Assembly: GCA_948567375.1 (NCBI GenBank)
Contig: OX419761.1
Location: 9,240,501 to 9,304,500, forward strand
DNA from: Lunularia cruciata
Taxonomy: Eukaryota > Streptophyta > Marchantiopsida > Lunulariales > Lunulariaceae
Length of the DNA stretch: 64,000 nucleotides
Direction: 5' to 3'
The notes under the pieces were generated by a model. That model ran no database searches and had not been told where the DNA came from. It saw nothing but the letters and a program-made list of their open reading frames with translations. The stretch's first letter is position 1. Every line of letters starts with the position of its first letter. Both the position numbers and the translations under genes were made by a program. Below, one piece after another: positions 1-11,054 of the stretch.

Positions 1-789
1 CATGCGTTTCTCAAAACCCTGCAGATCGAGTCTTCGGATCATGGGATAGTAATCACCGAGATTTTGAAAAGTTTCGCCAGAAAGAACAAAAATCTCCTGG
101 ATGATGTCCCTGAACTTTTTTGATTCTTCAGCTACTTTCGCCGAGCACCCCCAGCTAATAACACTCTTGCCCATAACCATTCGTGTCACGACATTCAACG
201 TGACCTGAGTGAGCTTCAGGCTCATGACCACAGGATTTCCAGAAATGGACTCTTCCACCATGTTTTTGACCATAGACGACGTCTCTTCATCTCTCATGTA
301 CCGAAAGGTTTCGAGCCTCTTCGGGGTGAAGAGCTCAAGCAAACAAATCTTCCGCATGTGCCTCCAGTGAGGTCCATATGGTGCACCCGCAATGTCCTTG
401 AAGTTGTGGGAGAAAATTTCGTAGGCAGCTCCATTGGTAATACGCGATGCAAATATCCTGTCATGCGTTTTCAAAACCTCTTTGGCCATCTCTACTGAGC
501 TTGCTACGATACAGTCTGTCGAACCCAGGCGGAGATGGTAAAGAGGACCATACTTTTGTCCGAGCTTGGCCAAGACAATATGAGGCCGAGCCCCGAGAAG
601 ATGAAGATGCCCGATAATGGGCAGACCGGGAGGTGAAACAGGCCAACGCGCAACAAACCGGCGCTTAGGCGAGACCATATAGTACATTCGGTACATAATT
701 GCAGCTGCTACGGATCCTGCTGCAAGCGTTGCAGCAATCACTAGCAAGTATCCTTGCTCGAGCACCCATGACGTTGAACTGGGATCCAT
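1..789 (-). CDS. Cytochrome P450, N-terminal part (runs off left edge)
   Basis: The minus frame is open for 263 codons from the ATG at 789 to the window edge. Residues about 8-33 form a hydrophobic ER-membrane anchor, followed by a basic stretch (SPKRRF) and a proline-rich hinge (PPGLPIIGHLHLLG, residues 53-66). The C-helix WxxxR motif, which contacts a heme propionate, is at W142-R146. The end of the visible protein (RRLDLQGFEKRM) resembles plant A-type (CYP71 clan) enzymes. The product should be an ER-bound haem monooxygenase using NADPH-P450 reductase; its substrate cannot be inferred. The I-helix, ExxR and haem-Cys loop lie outside the window. The start has a purine at -3 and G at +4. Base composition is clearly richer in GC than the retroelements to the right. 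The family call is firm; the subfamily is not. Confidence 0.93.
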   Translation of the reverse strand, partial: MDPSSTSWVLEQGYLLVIAATLAAGSVAAAIMYRMYYMVSPKRRFVARWPVSPPGLPIIGHLHLLGARPHIVLAKLGQKYGPLYHLRLGSTDCIVASSVEMAKEVLKTHDRIFASRITNGAAYEIFSHNFKDIAGAPYGPHWRHMRKICLLELFTPKRLETFRYMRDEETSSMVKNMVEESISGNPVVMSLKLTQVTLNVVTRMVMGKSVISWGCSAKVAEESKKFRDIIQEIFVLSGETFQNLGDYYPMIRRLDLQGFEKRM

Positions 790-907
790 TCCGACAATGC
801 GACTTCTCCGGGCTTATGACTTGAATTCTGTAGAAAAGTGTCTTCGGTCTTGGTTCACTATCTGCACTTTCAGAAGGGACTCTGTGACTTCCAAGTCTAT
901 GCAAGTG

Positions 908-916
908 CTATATACT
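908..916 (-). promoter_or_regulatory. Candidate TATA box of the P450 gene
   Basis: On the minus strand the sequence reads GTATATAGC about 120 bases upstream of the P450 start codon, leaving room for a 5' leader of roughly 90 bases. This is a position and motif match only. Confidence 0.4.
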
Positions 917-3103
917 ACAACTGCTTCGTAGACATGGTCTGCTGGAAGAGTCAGCCTTTGCCACTGCCCACTGGAACTACTTCCGAGTAATAGATCCGGA
1001 GAACTATCAATCCTCGGGAGTTATCTTGCGTCACGTAGCTCTACCACAACCCCACGAGTGATCGCAACCAACGCGGCACGCTTTGTGGCAACTCAAAACG
1101 TCATTTCCTCAGATTCCCACCTGAATGCTAGGCGGGGAAATTCGGCAGCAGTACATTTGGGTCTTGGGGCTGGAAGGATAGAGGTCTCTCTACTGGGCGA
1201 GGAAAGTCATGAGAAGGTAAAGGAACCAGAAGATTCTGGGTTCCGGTAAGAAAAGAGTGACAAGAATCAGAAGAACGAGGCTATTCGTGGCAAAGCAATC
1301 GATGCGCGCGGCGAGCGTCGCTATTCGTAGCAATCGATGCGCGCCAAGAAGAGTAACCACCGTTCGGGTACACTGCGCATAAAACTTAAGGTGTGGGAGA
1401 TTGACTTCGAGCAGGGATCTTTCAAAGATTTTGAGCTCGAATCCGCTATCCGCCCGCTCCTCGTCAACGAACTTCTTCTCGTAGAGGCGGCTATGCTAAA
1501 CTGTCTCTAACTAGAACAACTGCCCACAGCAGCACCGTGTGCAAATTCGGCACATCAGAGAGACGCGGACTCCTCAGAACTAGAGACTGAGTCTCGTCAC
1601 CTTCGCCCTGAGTCTGTACAACTGTAGCTTCATCTGTTGTAGACTCTGAGACGATGAGACATTTATAGGAAAGCAATTCTCAGCGAAGCCGGTCAAAATG
1701 CAAAGCAACTGTAATCCCTGCACATGCACACAGGCAGGACACTGGATGGGCCAACCGAGATCTCTGGAGATATATTATTTACCATAAAAAAGATTTCGAT
1801 CGTGCCCGGCTCATGAGTATACGACAACGTGATAGCAAGCAATGTCCCAAACCGCTTACAAGAATCGTTACTCTACCGCAAACTATTTCAACATTTGCGT
1901 TGAAACCTTTTCAACCATACTGTATGGTGTAGCCGACAGCGTAGTATCGTAGGATGACTTGCGGGAAGCTTTCAACGATCTTTCAATTGTGGCGGGCCCG
2001 ATCGAGTTCATGAAAGATTTTGCAGCTTGTTCATGGAGCTGACATAACCTCCTACTTTTACTCTCGTTTGTCTAATCACACAATCCAAATGTGTTGAGCA
2101 TACTTTGGTTAATCACGTGAGAATTCTTGGTAAAGATCAAGTAACTGCAACCACCCCCGCGATGGATATAACTCCTTCCATTAAAACAGGAGCTTGGCTC
2201 ATGTTTCGTGGGCGTTGACAACAGGCTCATCTTACCGAAATTGATAACCGCAAATTCACGCTTAGACAATTTAAGACAATGGAGTCTGTCAGGTGAACGC
2301 AACACGGCATGGAGCTGGAAACCAGGCGCGAGCTTGTAACAGCTCAGACAACACGATGAGACCTCGTAGCCCAGCGGTGGACCTGCAGGGACTCTTGTTC
2401 TTTTCGGCCTTGTGTGTGTACGGGCCGGCCTTCCGACATGAACTGGATAGAGCGGTTGCCTCTTCGTAGACATCTGATACCACCAAATCCTCCGATTTCT
2501 TGTCGTCCCGCACACTCGTACATTTAATAGTTACCCTTAAGACGATACGTAATTCGATCTGCCGGCTACGTGACGGAGAAGACCTGAGGCTTCACACTTC
2601 AACGACGATGGTGTGCTACCGCGCTAAGCAGCAAAATCGTGATTCTGCATATATCAGCGTCGCTACTTATTCCTTCAGGAGAAATATTCTCCAGCACAGA
2701 ATACCTGGAGGCTCCAGACCTGAGATTGCAAATTGCAATTCCAAGAGGCCTACGTGACATAATGGGTTGTTGACATTTGCGAGCTAGACAGAATTGTCGG
2801 CGATATTGATATTTAATTCCTAACACAGTCTTAGCTAAGCCGAACTGTCATAAACGGACTCCATCATGGTAGAACGTAAGTAATAACTCCAGCAAACTGA
2901 CCCTAGCTGGTATTCTTGCTCAAGATCTGTGTAGAGCCAGATATTTATCCGCAGCGGATTCAGAGGAAGACTTTACATTACCTCGTACTTGGTTACCTAC
3001 GTTGACTTAACAGTTGACTCAAGTTAGCCAAAAGACTTAATAGTACCCCTTGCAGACTTGACGAGGCGCGTCAATCCTACATGGCAGCCATTCACTAACA
3101 TAT
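917..3103. other. Upstream intergenic region, no gene recognised
   Basis: This is the upstream flank of the P450 gene. The longest open frame (147 codons, minus, 2072-2515) has no recognisable domain and its composition looks like chance. I see no transposon ends here. Confidence 0.5.
1281..1344. repeat. Short direct repeat (29 and 24 bp)
   Basis: CTATTCGTRG followed by CAATCGATGCGCGC occurs at 1281-1309 and again at 1321-1344; the first copy has five extra bases. The palindromic ATCGAT and the CG-rich GCGCGC are in both copies. It could be a chance duplication or a cis element upstream of the P450 gene. Confidence 0.6.
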
Positions 3104-3501
3104 AGGATTGTTTCTCCGTGTGCGTTAGCAAAAGTGGTCTTGGTTGATTGTAGTTGATCTGATAAATTACATATTTTGAAAATTTCCATATTTTGTTAGT
3201 CATCGTACAAATTAAAATTTTTAGCTACAAAAATTTTATATCGAGAATAAAATATTTTTATTTTTATAATAATATTTTAATATAATGAGGAAAATTATTT
3301 AAAGTGTTATTTAAATCTCATCTCTATCTCACTAACCTAGAGGATTGTTTCTCGGTTTGCTAACGCAGAATGTGGTCTTGGTTGATTATAGTTGATTTGA
3401 TAAAATACATATTTTGAGAAATTCCATATTTTGTTGGTCATCATACAAAGTAAAATTTTGTAACAACAAGTTTATATTTAAAGTGTTATTTAAATCTCAT
3501 C
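3104..3501. repeat. Imperfect tandem duplication, about 220 and 160 bp
   Basis: A block beginning AGGATTGTTTCTC (3104) recurs at 3341. Both copies run through GTGGTCTTGGTTGATT, a run containing CATATTTTG, and end with AAAGTGTTATTTAAATCTCATC (3301 and 3480). The second copy lacks about 60 bases of AT-rich sequence. There is no coding potential. Confidence 0.75.
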
Positions 3502-4345
3502 CGTATCAAAACTGAGTTGTTTATCCTTGAGTCTCCATCCTCGGTCCAAAGTCCTCTGTTTCAATCATATCTTGATCTTAACCCAATTTGTCTAATTTGC
3601 ACCAGCCACCTCTCTATAACAATGGGGTCCCCTCTAGGTTTGGTCCACCTGTATGCATCTTCGTTACTCTTTTGTGAGTGTGGTTTTACACTAGATGTAA
3701 TGGTGGTCAATATGGCACTCTTTCTTTTTGGAGGATAGATGATAGTTACCCATGATGTTATCAAGGATATAGTTTTTGCTATAGTACGATGGAGGGTATA
3801 CGTTCGAGTCAAACAATGTATATTTGGTTCGAGATGATCAAGTGATAGTTACAGATCCTATGTGTGATGTAGTTTTAGAGAGAATAATCTCGTGTGTTGC
3901 TGCTCCATTTGTCTTCTTGGATGGGCAGTGTGATGTAGTAGTTTTAGAGGGAGTAATCTAGTGTGTTGCTTCTCCATTTGTCTTCTCATATGTGCAACTA
4001 AGATGTGCAACTTAGATGTGCGTAGTAGTATCGCACAAGGTCTCCAAGTACAGGGGTATATAGGGAGGTTATCTCTTTTTTCCGTGGAGGTAAATGAAAC
4101 TATAGATATTACATTCAACACATTTGTCAAGGAGTGTACTAGAACTTATCATATTAAATATAACAAGTATTATTCACACTCACCTCCTTTGTACAGCATG
4201 AGTCTATTTTTCTTCACAAAGCATTGGTTGATGCAATGTTAGGAGAATAATCGCAATAAGTGATGCTCCTCAGGCTACTTTAATAATTTGGAGATCTTAC
4301 TATTGGCATCATTAGAAAATTTTAGGTGCAATTTTTCATTATGAG

Positions 4346-5545
4346 ACTATCGGAACCTAGCCCCATTTTATCTCTTTTGTCTTTCCCTTGTGTTAGCACA
4401 ATCTTACTCATTCGACTCTCCTTTGTGCGGCTCGATGGGGTCTTCCCATCCTTCTTGTGGTTTCCGTGGTCGTCTTTTTCTTGTTCTATTTGTCTAATAC
4501 CTTAACAAAAGAGAGAAAAGTTCTTAACAAAAGCATCGTTCCACGAACTGATGACTGACAACTCTCAAAATGCATGACGCGGTGGAGCACGTTGCACCAA
4601 GGGTACTTGCCAAATATAGAGCACTGCTAACTCTTTCGCCGTCTTCAAATTTGCACGGTAATTAACCACACTGTAACGCCATCTGACAAGTTGCGTGTGA
4701 CACGCTGCAATTAAGATGACTGACGCCCCAGCAAATCACAAGTGATGTCCGTTTCAAATGAAATTATTCCCAGGACAAATAAGTTTATCTACTTTCGTAG
4801 ACGGGATCACAGCAAGTACAAAGTATGTACACAATGTACCGACCATTGGTCTGATTATTGTCCTCCTTCTGGGATCGATGCTTCTACATGTTCCTAATCA
4901 GGTTCCTATACTAAGTAATCTGGCCCCCGTAGTCCTAGTTTCCATTTACCGCCTATTTTTGTCCGGTTTGACGGGTCTTCCCATCATTCTTGTTTTCTGT
5001 GTGAGTCGCCTTGTGGAGAAGTTTCCATTAGCCAACATGCACATGCAGCTTTGCTTTCCCTTATTTAAAGAAAATCAAAACTATGCATGACAATGTTTCC
5101 CATCATTCCTTATTCCTAGGCGAGTCGCCTTCTGGAAAATTTTCCATTAACCAACTTGCAGATGCAGCTTGTTTTTCCTTTCATTCTTTGTGGAATGAAA
5201 GGCGACCGCGTAGGGAAAACGAAGGATAGGAAGACCCCGTCAAGCCGGACAAGAGAGAGACAACTAAGGTAACATGGAACTAAGCCCCAATAGAGTCTAT
5301 ATGAGAAATTTGCATTATCGCATCTAAGATATCCAAGCTATGCAAGTCGTACGGTCCACACATAACTAGAGCATCCGAAAGAAACATCAAGTATAAAGAA
5401 GACAAATAGTGTGTGTGACAATTTTTCCATCATTCTTGTTTTCTAGGCGAGTCCCCCTGTGGAAAAGATTCCATAAACCAATTACAAGTGCATCTTTTGC
5501 TCTTGCTTCTTTGAAGAAGACCAATACTATGCATGACAATTTTCC
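4346..5545. repeat. Cluster of MITE-like direct and inverted repeats
   Basis: A motif around GACGGGTCTTCCCATC, followed by a segment like GAGTCGCC, occurs in plus orientation near 4425-4475 and 4968-5010 and in minus orientation near 5205-5260. A further minus copy lies at 7065-7130. The downstream block ending in ACTATGCATGACAA is repeated near 5010-5090, 5110-5180 and 5440-5545. The opposed copies around 4921 and 5290 could fold into a long hairpin, as expected of a MITE or of nested foldback elements. No transposase is present and no target duplication was identified. Confidence 0.6.
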
Positions 5546-7054
5546 AGTCCTATCTTCAGCTCTCAGCGGCACCAAATGCATGGTCATGTTTTTTGAAACA
5601 GAGAAATCTCCTTACAATTACATAACTATTGCTATAATTGCGTGCTTTCACTATTTCTCAAAATGACAGTATCAGATGTTGAGGTTAAATTTCAATAGTT
5701 TCTTCTACTGTTAAAGCTATCACCTTCTTGTTGACACAGAATTCAGAACACAGAAGTGAAATAAAATGTACGATAATGAACTAGAAAGATGTTCATGTCA
5801 CGAGCATAAATGAATTATTATTATAGTCGATGTTATGTCGGCGTCAATGAACTAATTGCATTTAACATCGATATGAATAAAGTTGATGTCACCGTCGGAC
5901 CTTATGCTAACCAGCCAGGCTTTAATTAATATTGACAGTTCGTCCTACGCACCTCATCCCAAAAGACACCGAACTGGATTTCTAAATTTAGTTTTGAAGA
6001 TCGACGGAAACCTGACTTCCAAGCAATGATGCCTCTATTCTCTCGTGAGCCTCTACATATAAGAACGGCAATTATGAACAACCTAGGAGCCATCACACAG
6101 ACCTCTATTCTGTCCCGGGGCTCTTCAAGAATGGCAAATGATGAAGAACCTATCTCACTTAGCCATATCTGCGTAGCTGGGAATGCAAATGTCGTCAACG
6201 ATGTGGAAAGGGTTCTTCACTGCAGGGAAAAGAATTTCATATTCGTCTGCGAATGTGCTTATATATTTAATATAGGTTACACCAGAAAGGAAAAGAATAC
6301 AAGACACTAAATAGTGCAAAAGGAGAAAAGAGAGCGCGAGACTCAACGGTCTGAATCGGCCAAGAAAATAAAACATAACCAAGAGAACGGACCGAAAGCG
6401 TCCAAGGGAAAAGCACCCGACAGTATGTGACGATGAACTTAAAAAGAAGGTAATGTGAAGTACCCTGGGATTTTGGAGCCAAATACTATGCCTGCTCCAG
6501 ATATCGAAAGAGGAAAGGTGACCAGATTTGTGCAGCTTTCACAAATATGATATTGATATCTTTGAAGAGAAAATCTGCTTGCTCCGGTGGTCCAGGAATA
6601 CACATACAGGTTTACGTCTAGTTCTATGAGGAAACTATCTTTTCAAGGTGGAGACACTTCTTTCTACTTCATGCTCTGAGCTTCTTCAAAGTCTATTTTT
6701 TGCATAAAGGGTGTGTTCAGCTATGCAAGGGAATTTGTACCGGGATCTGATATTGAAGTATAGACTACTCCTGGTGTAGGCTGTACAGGGAATTTGTACC
6801 GGGAATGTTGTCAGTTCCCTCCTTGCACGTGGTACAGACCACATTCCCGTCGCAAATTAAATCCATTAATTCCGCAAGATATGATTGCTGTGTAAGCTCG
6901 CTTAGGAAACCGGGAAAAATGGAATTATCATTTGCAGGAATTATCAAAACAAGGAATTATCATTTGCAGGGAGGCAACTGTATGGAGGTGTATAAGCTCA
7001 GATGGACCCCTGAGCTAATATACAGATTAGCTGTTATCATCCGAACACAGATTT
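5546..7054. other. No gene recognised
   Basis: There are only short frames. Two small direct repeats stand out: AGGGAATTTGTACCGGGA near 6725 and 6787, and GGAATTATCATTTGCAGG near 6920 and 6953. Nothing identifies their source. Confidence 0.4.
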
Positions 7055-7145
7055 ATCACAAAAAAGGCGATCGCGTAGGAAAAATGAAGGATGGGAAGAC
7101 CCCATCAAGCCGTACAAGGGAGAGAAAAAAAAGGTAACATGCTCC
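7055..7145 (-). repeat. Outlying inverted copy of the MITE-like motif
   Basis: The stretch containing GGAAGACCCCATCAAGCCG is the reverse complement of the motif at about 4425-4475 and lies about 2.6 kb from it. If the two are the ends of one element, the span 4346-7145 would be a single large terminal-inverted-repeat element, but no transposase is visible in it. Confidence 0.55.
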
Positions 7146-8411
7146 AAATTTATGCTCTAGTCATCTAAATGCTTACGAAACCACCCAGCCTTTACCTTCA
7201 TATGCCAAATTGAAGGTCCAACATAGTCAAATTTTGAAATAGATTGAGATATAACACCCATACTTGTTTTACTTTTGAGATCCAATGAAATTTTTTTTAA
7301 TTGATAGAAAGAAGGGATGCTGTTTAAATTTACTCCAAAGGAGAAAATTTTACAGTGGATGGGAAGGAACAGAGTTGTGATAAGTTGAAAAGGAACCAAA
7401 TACAAACGCAAATGCAATATTTCCTTTTAACCACATTGCTATCAAACTATTGTACTATTCCCATCATTATCTTCAAGACCTTTGGATTCTTCTCATCCCA
7501 CAGGTCACTTCTCTCCATTAGACCCTTGTCTTCTTCCTCGAAGTAGTAACAAAATACTGTAGTTAGTTTTGCTTGAAATACCCATCATAATGCAAAGTAC
7601 TCTCTAAAGTGGATGGATGAGCGTTTTTACCTCCACTCTCATCTTGCTTCACATATCTTGCTTCACATAATCTATGAAAATACAAGCACTTCTACTCATA
7701 GATTATTTGCTTTCTCATGAGCATTAGCTTAACCATCGTATTCCTTCTCTCACATGCGTATCTCCTTACACATCCATGAACTCCATATGGTGAGTCTTGG
7801 TGATATTGGACTTGTTAGCGTCCACAATTAATTTGCAAGACCACCAACATATTATGACCTTGGACCTTTGTGCTCTCTACCTTGATCATGCTCTTCATAT
7901 CCCTTGATATTAAGTCCTTGGGCCATAACCCATATATAATCTCTACTTTTGTTGATATTGACTACTCAAGCTAAACCTACATTCCGGTCCACTTTGGTAT
8001 ATGAACTATCAATTTTCTTGTCTAATCTTCAAGCTAAATTTGACAATAATTGCTATTAGTAATGAGTTTTCACGATTCATGGGTTTATATAAAATGATTT
8101 TTTCATGATCCATGTTTTAGGTTCATTCACCACATGATATCTATGAGTTAAAACTATTTTAGGGGGCCAATCCAACCTTCAAGATTCCACCCTCCATTTG
8201 ATTTTGGTTGATTCAATAGTTATCACTCAATTGATGAACATTTTTTGTAAATGTTGACAAGGATCATGCAGATTTTATTAATTTGTCCTTGAACCTCCAC
8301 TTATGAATGCCCCCATGCAAGTTGGAGAAGAAAACTTTAACGTCACTCATTGGTTAGTGTAGGTGCTTGTTCTTTGGAATCAATCTCAATGATAAGGAAA
8401 GATTACAAGTC

Positions 8412-8418
<7 letters not shown>
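7146..8418. other. AT-rich sequence without a recognised gene
   Basis: There are no long frames and no domain I can identify. It may include more of the old degenerate sequence (H) that lies on the far side of A1, but continuity cannot be shown because A1's target duplication is not clear. Confidence 0.35.

Positions 8419-8466
<48 letters not shown>
8419..8466. repeat. AT dinucleotide microsatellite (about 24 units)
   Basis: An uninterrupted run of AT repeats. Slippage polymorphism is likely. Confidence 0.97.
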
Positions 8467-8471
<5 letters not shown>

Positions 8472-8755
8472 CCAATGAAGGAGCTTTTGCTCCATGTTGT
8501 TTGACCTTGGAATCTAGCCTGCAAATTTCTTAAGATTGATGCTAAAAGCATAGTTAATTACTTAGGCAGTTGCAAGCTTCAAAGATTTTGCAGCTGGCTA
8601 AGAACTACATATCAATCTCCTTTGAGTTGACTTTTGCTTTATCCTAGTTTTGCTATTGAATGGAACCAAAGTCTTGATTCCAATCCTAAATAATGAGATG
8701 CATACCTTGATGGTCTAGTAGTATAAGATCATGGGTTTGTGACCAAGGTCCAATT
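8467..8755. other. No feature recognised
   Basis: AT-rich flank between the microsatellite and the outer end of A1. Confidence 0.5.
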
Positions 8756-9307
8756 TGTCATGCGATTATACATTGCTACACAACATACATTGCTGTCAAT
8801 GTCATACACTATAGAAGCACAACTCACATATAAGTCATACATAAACTCTAAAGTGCCACAATATTTAATCAGATTGTTTACAACTCAAATCAACTGAACT
8901 CAGATCAATACTTGATCTGATCCTCAACAACTTGCCAACAACGTGAAACTGATTACAGTCAAGCCACACCCACTCTAGCTAAAAGAATCCAGGTGATGCT
9001 CGCCGGCTTTCTGTCCACTCTAGCCAGGAACTCAAAGGCTCAACATCAGAGAAGTGAGCTCTTTGGAGCTACACTTCCAAGGTATACTCCTGATTTTGAC
9101 ATAGGTCTCATCCCAACTATCCTGCTGATGGCACACCTGATGGTGTGGACGGTGCAAGTGACGGTGGGCCCCACCATGAAGTCAATATTCTAAACAAAAA
9201 ATCTGACCATCGGAAAGTAGTCTATGAGAAATTGCCAAAATACCTCTAACTACATTGGAAATCCAGTGCCCAAGCAATCTAGATGTGAAACTACAAATGG
9301 CGTGACA
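8756..9307 (-). repeat. A1 3' LTR
   Basis: The segment 8866-9307 matches the 5' LTR at 23046-23497 and the LTRs of A2 and A3. The outer 110 bases (8756-8865) are shared with A3's outer end but are missing from both 5' LTRs. With them included the ends are TGTCA...TGACA. Confidence 0.75.
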
Positions 9308-9421
9308 AATTTCATGCGTATATACATTGCTACACAACATACATCACTGTCAACATCGTACACTATAGAAGCACAACTCATACATAAGTTATACATAAAC
9401 TCTAAAGTGTCACAAGCGTCT
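9308..9421 (-). repeat. Extra copy of the LTR's outer 110 bp inside the 3' LTR
   Basis: This stretch repeats 8756-8865: both contain ATACATTGCTACACAACATA and end around CTCTAAAGTG. The same arrangement is present in A3 (54966-55070 and 55517-55628). No polypurine tract is obvious next to the LTR, so the true 3' boundary is uncertain. Confidence 0.7.
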
Positions 9422-9583
9422 TCCTAACTGGTGGTTAGGTCCCTCTAACTCCACATAGCCATCTACTTCAAGTATATGGTATACCCTATGATGGGCAAAG
9501 ATCAGGAGGCCGAGTGCTATGGAGCCCCATCGTTAGTCGCCTGTTTGCAATCTATACCATATAAATGATGAACTAGCTATAGG

Positions 9584-10800
9584 TCAAATACATCTAAGAC
9601 ATAACCATTGTCCTTGAGGAACCACCGTGAGGGGAGGAGTCATACATGCCATATGCCATCCTCTCAAACAACTATCACACACTAACATAGTAGCAGCTCC
9701 ACCAGAAGAGCCACATAACATACACCTCAAGCCTACACGTACAAGTGCCAAGCTTGGGTCTATAGTACCATCAATGTTTGGGCGGTGGCATGGCGCACAA
9801 TTGCGTACATGATCCTTCTAAACAACACCATCACGTCCTTCCAACACAAGGACTCCAGATGGCAAAACCTCATGCACTCTCAAGATAATGTGGTCTATCA
9901 AAACATCAAGTATCATTGGTGATGTCTGCTATAGATATACATAGTGTCCTAGATGAAATCAACGGATTGAATGTCTATAACCTCCTCCTTGAATGGTAGC
10001 ATAGCGTAAAGTATCTCTATGCTGAGCAATTGCCAAGTTCTCAAAGGCCATCAACATCACTCTTTGAAAGATCTTTGCCCATTGAGAACATGCACTCATC
10101 CATACATCTAGGTCATCCAAGTCCAAAACTACAATAGCATCTTGACAAATGGCTATAGGTAAATTTGGATCTCATCCATAGAGTAGGAAGTAAGGAGAGA
10201 AGGATGCTAAGGAGGCTTGCCGGCTGAACCGATAGCCCATGGCCAACCAAGGTAATTGGAGATCCCAATCTCCCAAGTGGCCTCTTTGCAAACCATACTT
10301 TCATAATCCTCTTTTCACCATCTGAACCACTCTCTCCACTAAGCCATATGCCTCAAGGTGATCTCAAGATGTAGTACAATGATCAATCAAAGCCTTGTCA
10401 CACAAGACCTGAAACTCCTCCAAGAACTCTGTACCCTGATCAGTCAAAACCTCAGTTGGTGCACCAAAATGACTCAAAACTTGATCCAAGAATGAGTATG
10501 CCGTCCTTTCACTGGATTTGTAAGGAAGTGCCACCAACTCAATCCACTTGGAGAAGTGCTCCACCATCACCAAAACACACCGATGATGTCTCACAATCAA
10601 CGGTAAAGGTCCAGCAAAGTCCAAACTCCAATGGTAACCCAATCCCATGATAGGTAATGGGTGTAATTGTGGTGTAAGAGCATTGAATGATGCTCTAACT
10701 TGGTCACAAACCACACATCTGGCAACAAACTGCTATACCTTAGTCCACATACCGCGCCACCAAAAGTAAATTTGGAGTAAGCTATATGTATGCTTTACTC
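9584..10800 (-). pseudogene. A1 integrase with C-terminal PHD finger
   Basis: The catalytic core is at about 10300-10720: first Asp in LDFAGPL, second in TDQGTEF, Glu in VERVVQ, preceded by a C-x2-C of the zinc-binding region. A CGA-to-TGA type stop interrupts the frame near 10362. A C-terminal segment at about 9740-9900 (VLEGRDG and then CAPCH and DGTIDP) leads into a PHD finger at 9590-9724. Its eight ligands are all present with spacing C-x2-C-x11-C-x2-C-x4-H-x2-C-x14-C-x2-C, and it carries the W two residues before Cys7 that is typical of PHD fingers. The frame ends at 9584. PHD fingers bind histone H3 tails; here the finger takes the place that a chromodomain occupies in chromoviruses, so a role in choosing integration sites is inferred. 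Confidence 0.85.
9590..9724 (-). other. PHD finger (C4HC3), intact
   Basis: Cys codons are at 9722-9724, 9713-9715, 9677-9679, 9668-9670, His at 9653-9655, Cys at 9644-9646, 9599-9601 and 9590-9592. The sequence between has DSCLRGWH and VVPQGQWLC, both typical of PHD fingers. There is no stop inside the domain, unlike much of A1. Confidence 0.9.
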
Positions 10801-11054
10801 CAAAATGTCCTAGCTCCTCATGAGCATGATGAACCAACTATAGTCTTTGAGATGGAAGTGGTACTACTCGCACTCTACCATCCTCCCATACACACAAAGG
10901 TATCTGCACTCCAATCTGAATTGTCAAGCTTGCTGAAGAACATTATCTCTCTCCTTGGTCTCAACTATGCCCCCCACAACACCAATACAAAGATAGTCCA
11001 TCACTAAGAAGTCACCATGAATGTCTCGCTGAATTGTACTAATATCTTCACTCT

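Noticed and set aside
2072-2515. 147-codon minus frame upstream of the P450
   Set aside because: No domain, odd composition and another overlapping frame of similar quality; probably chance.
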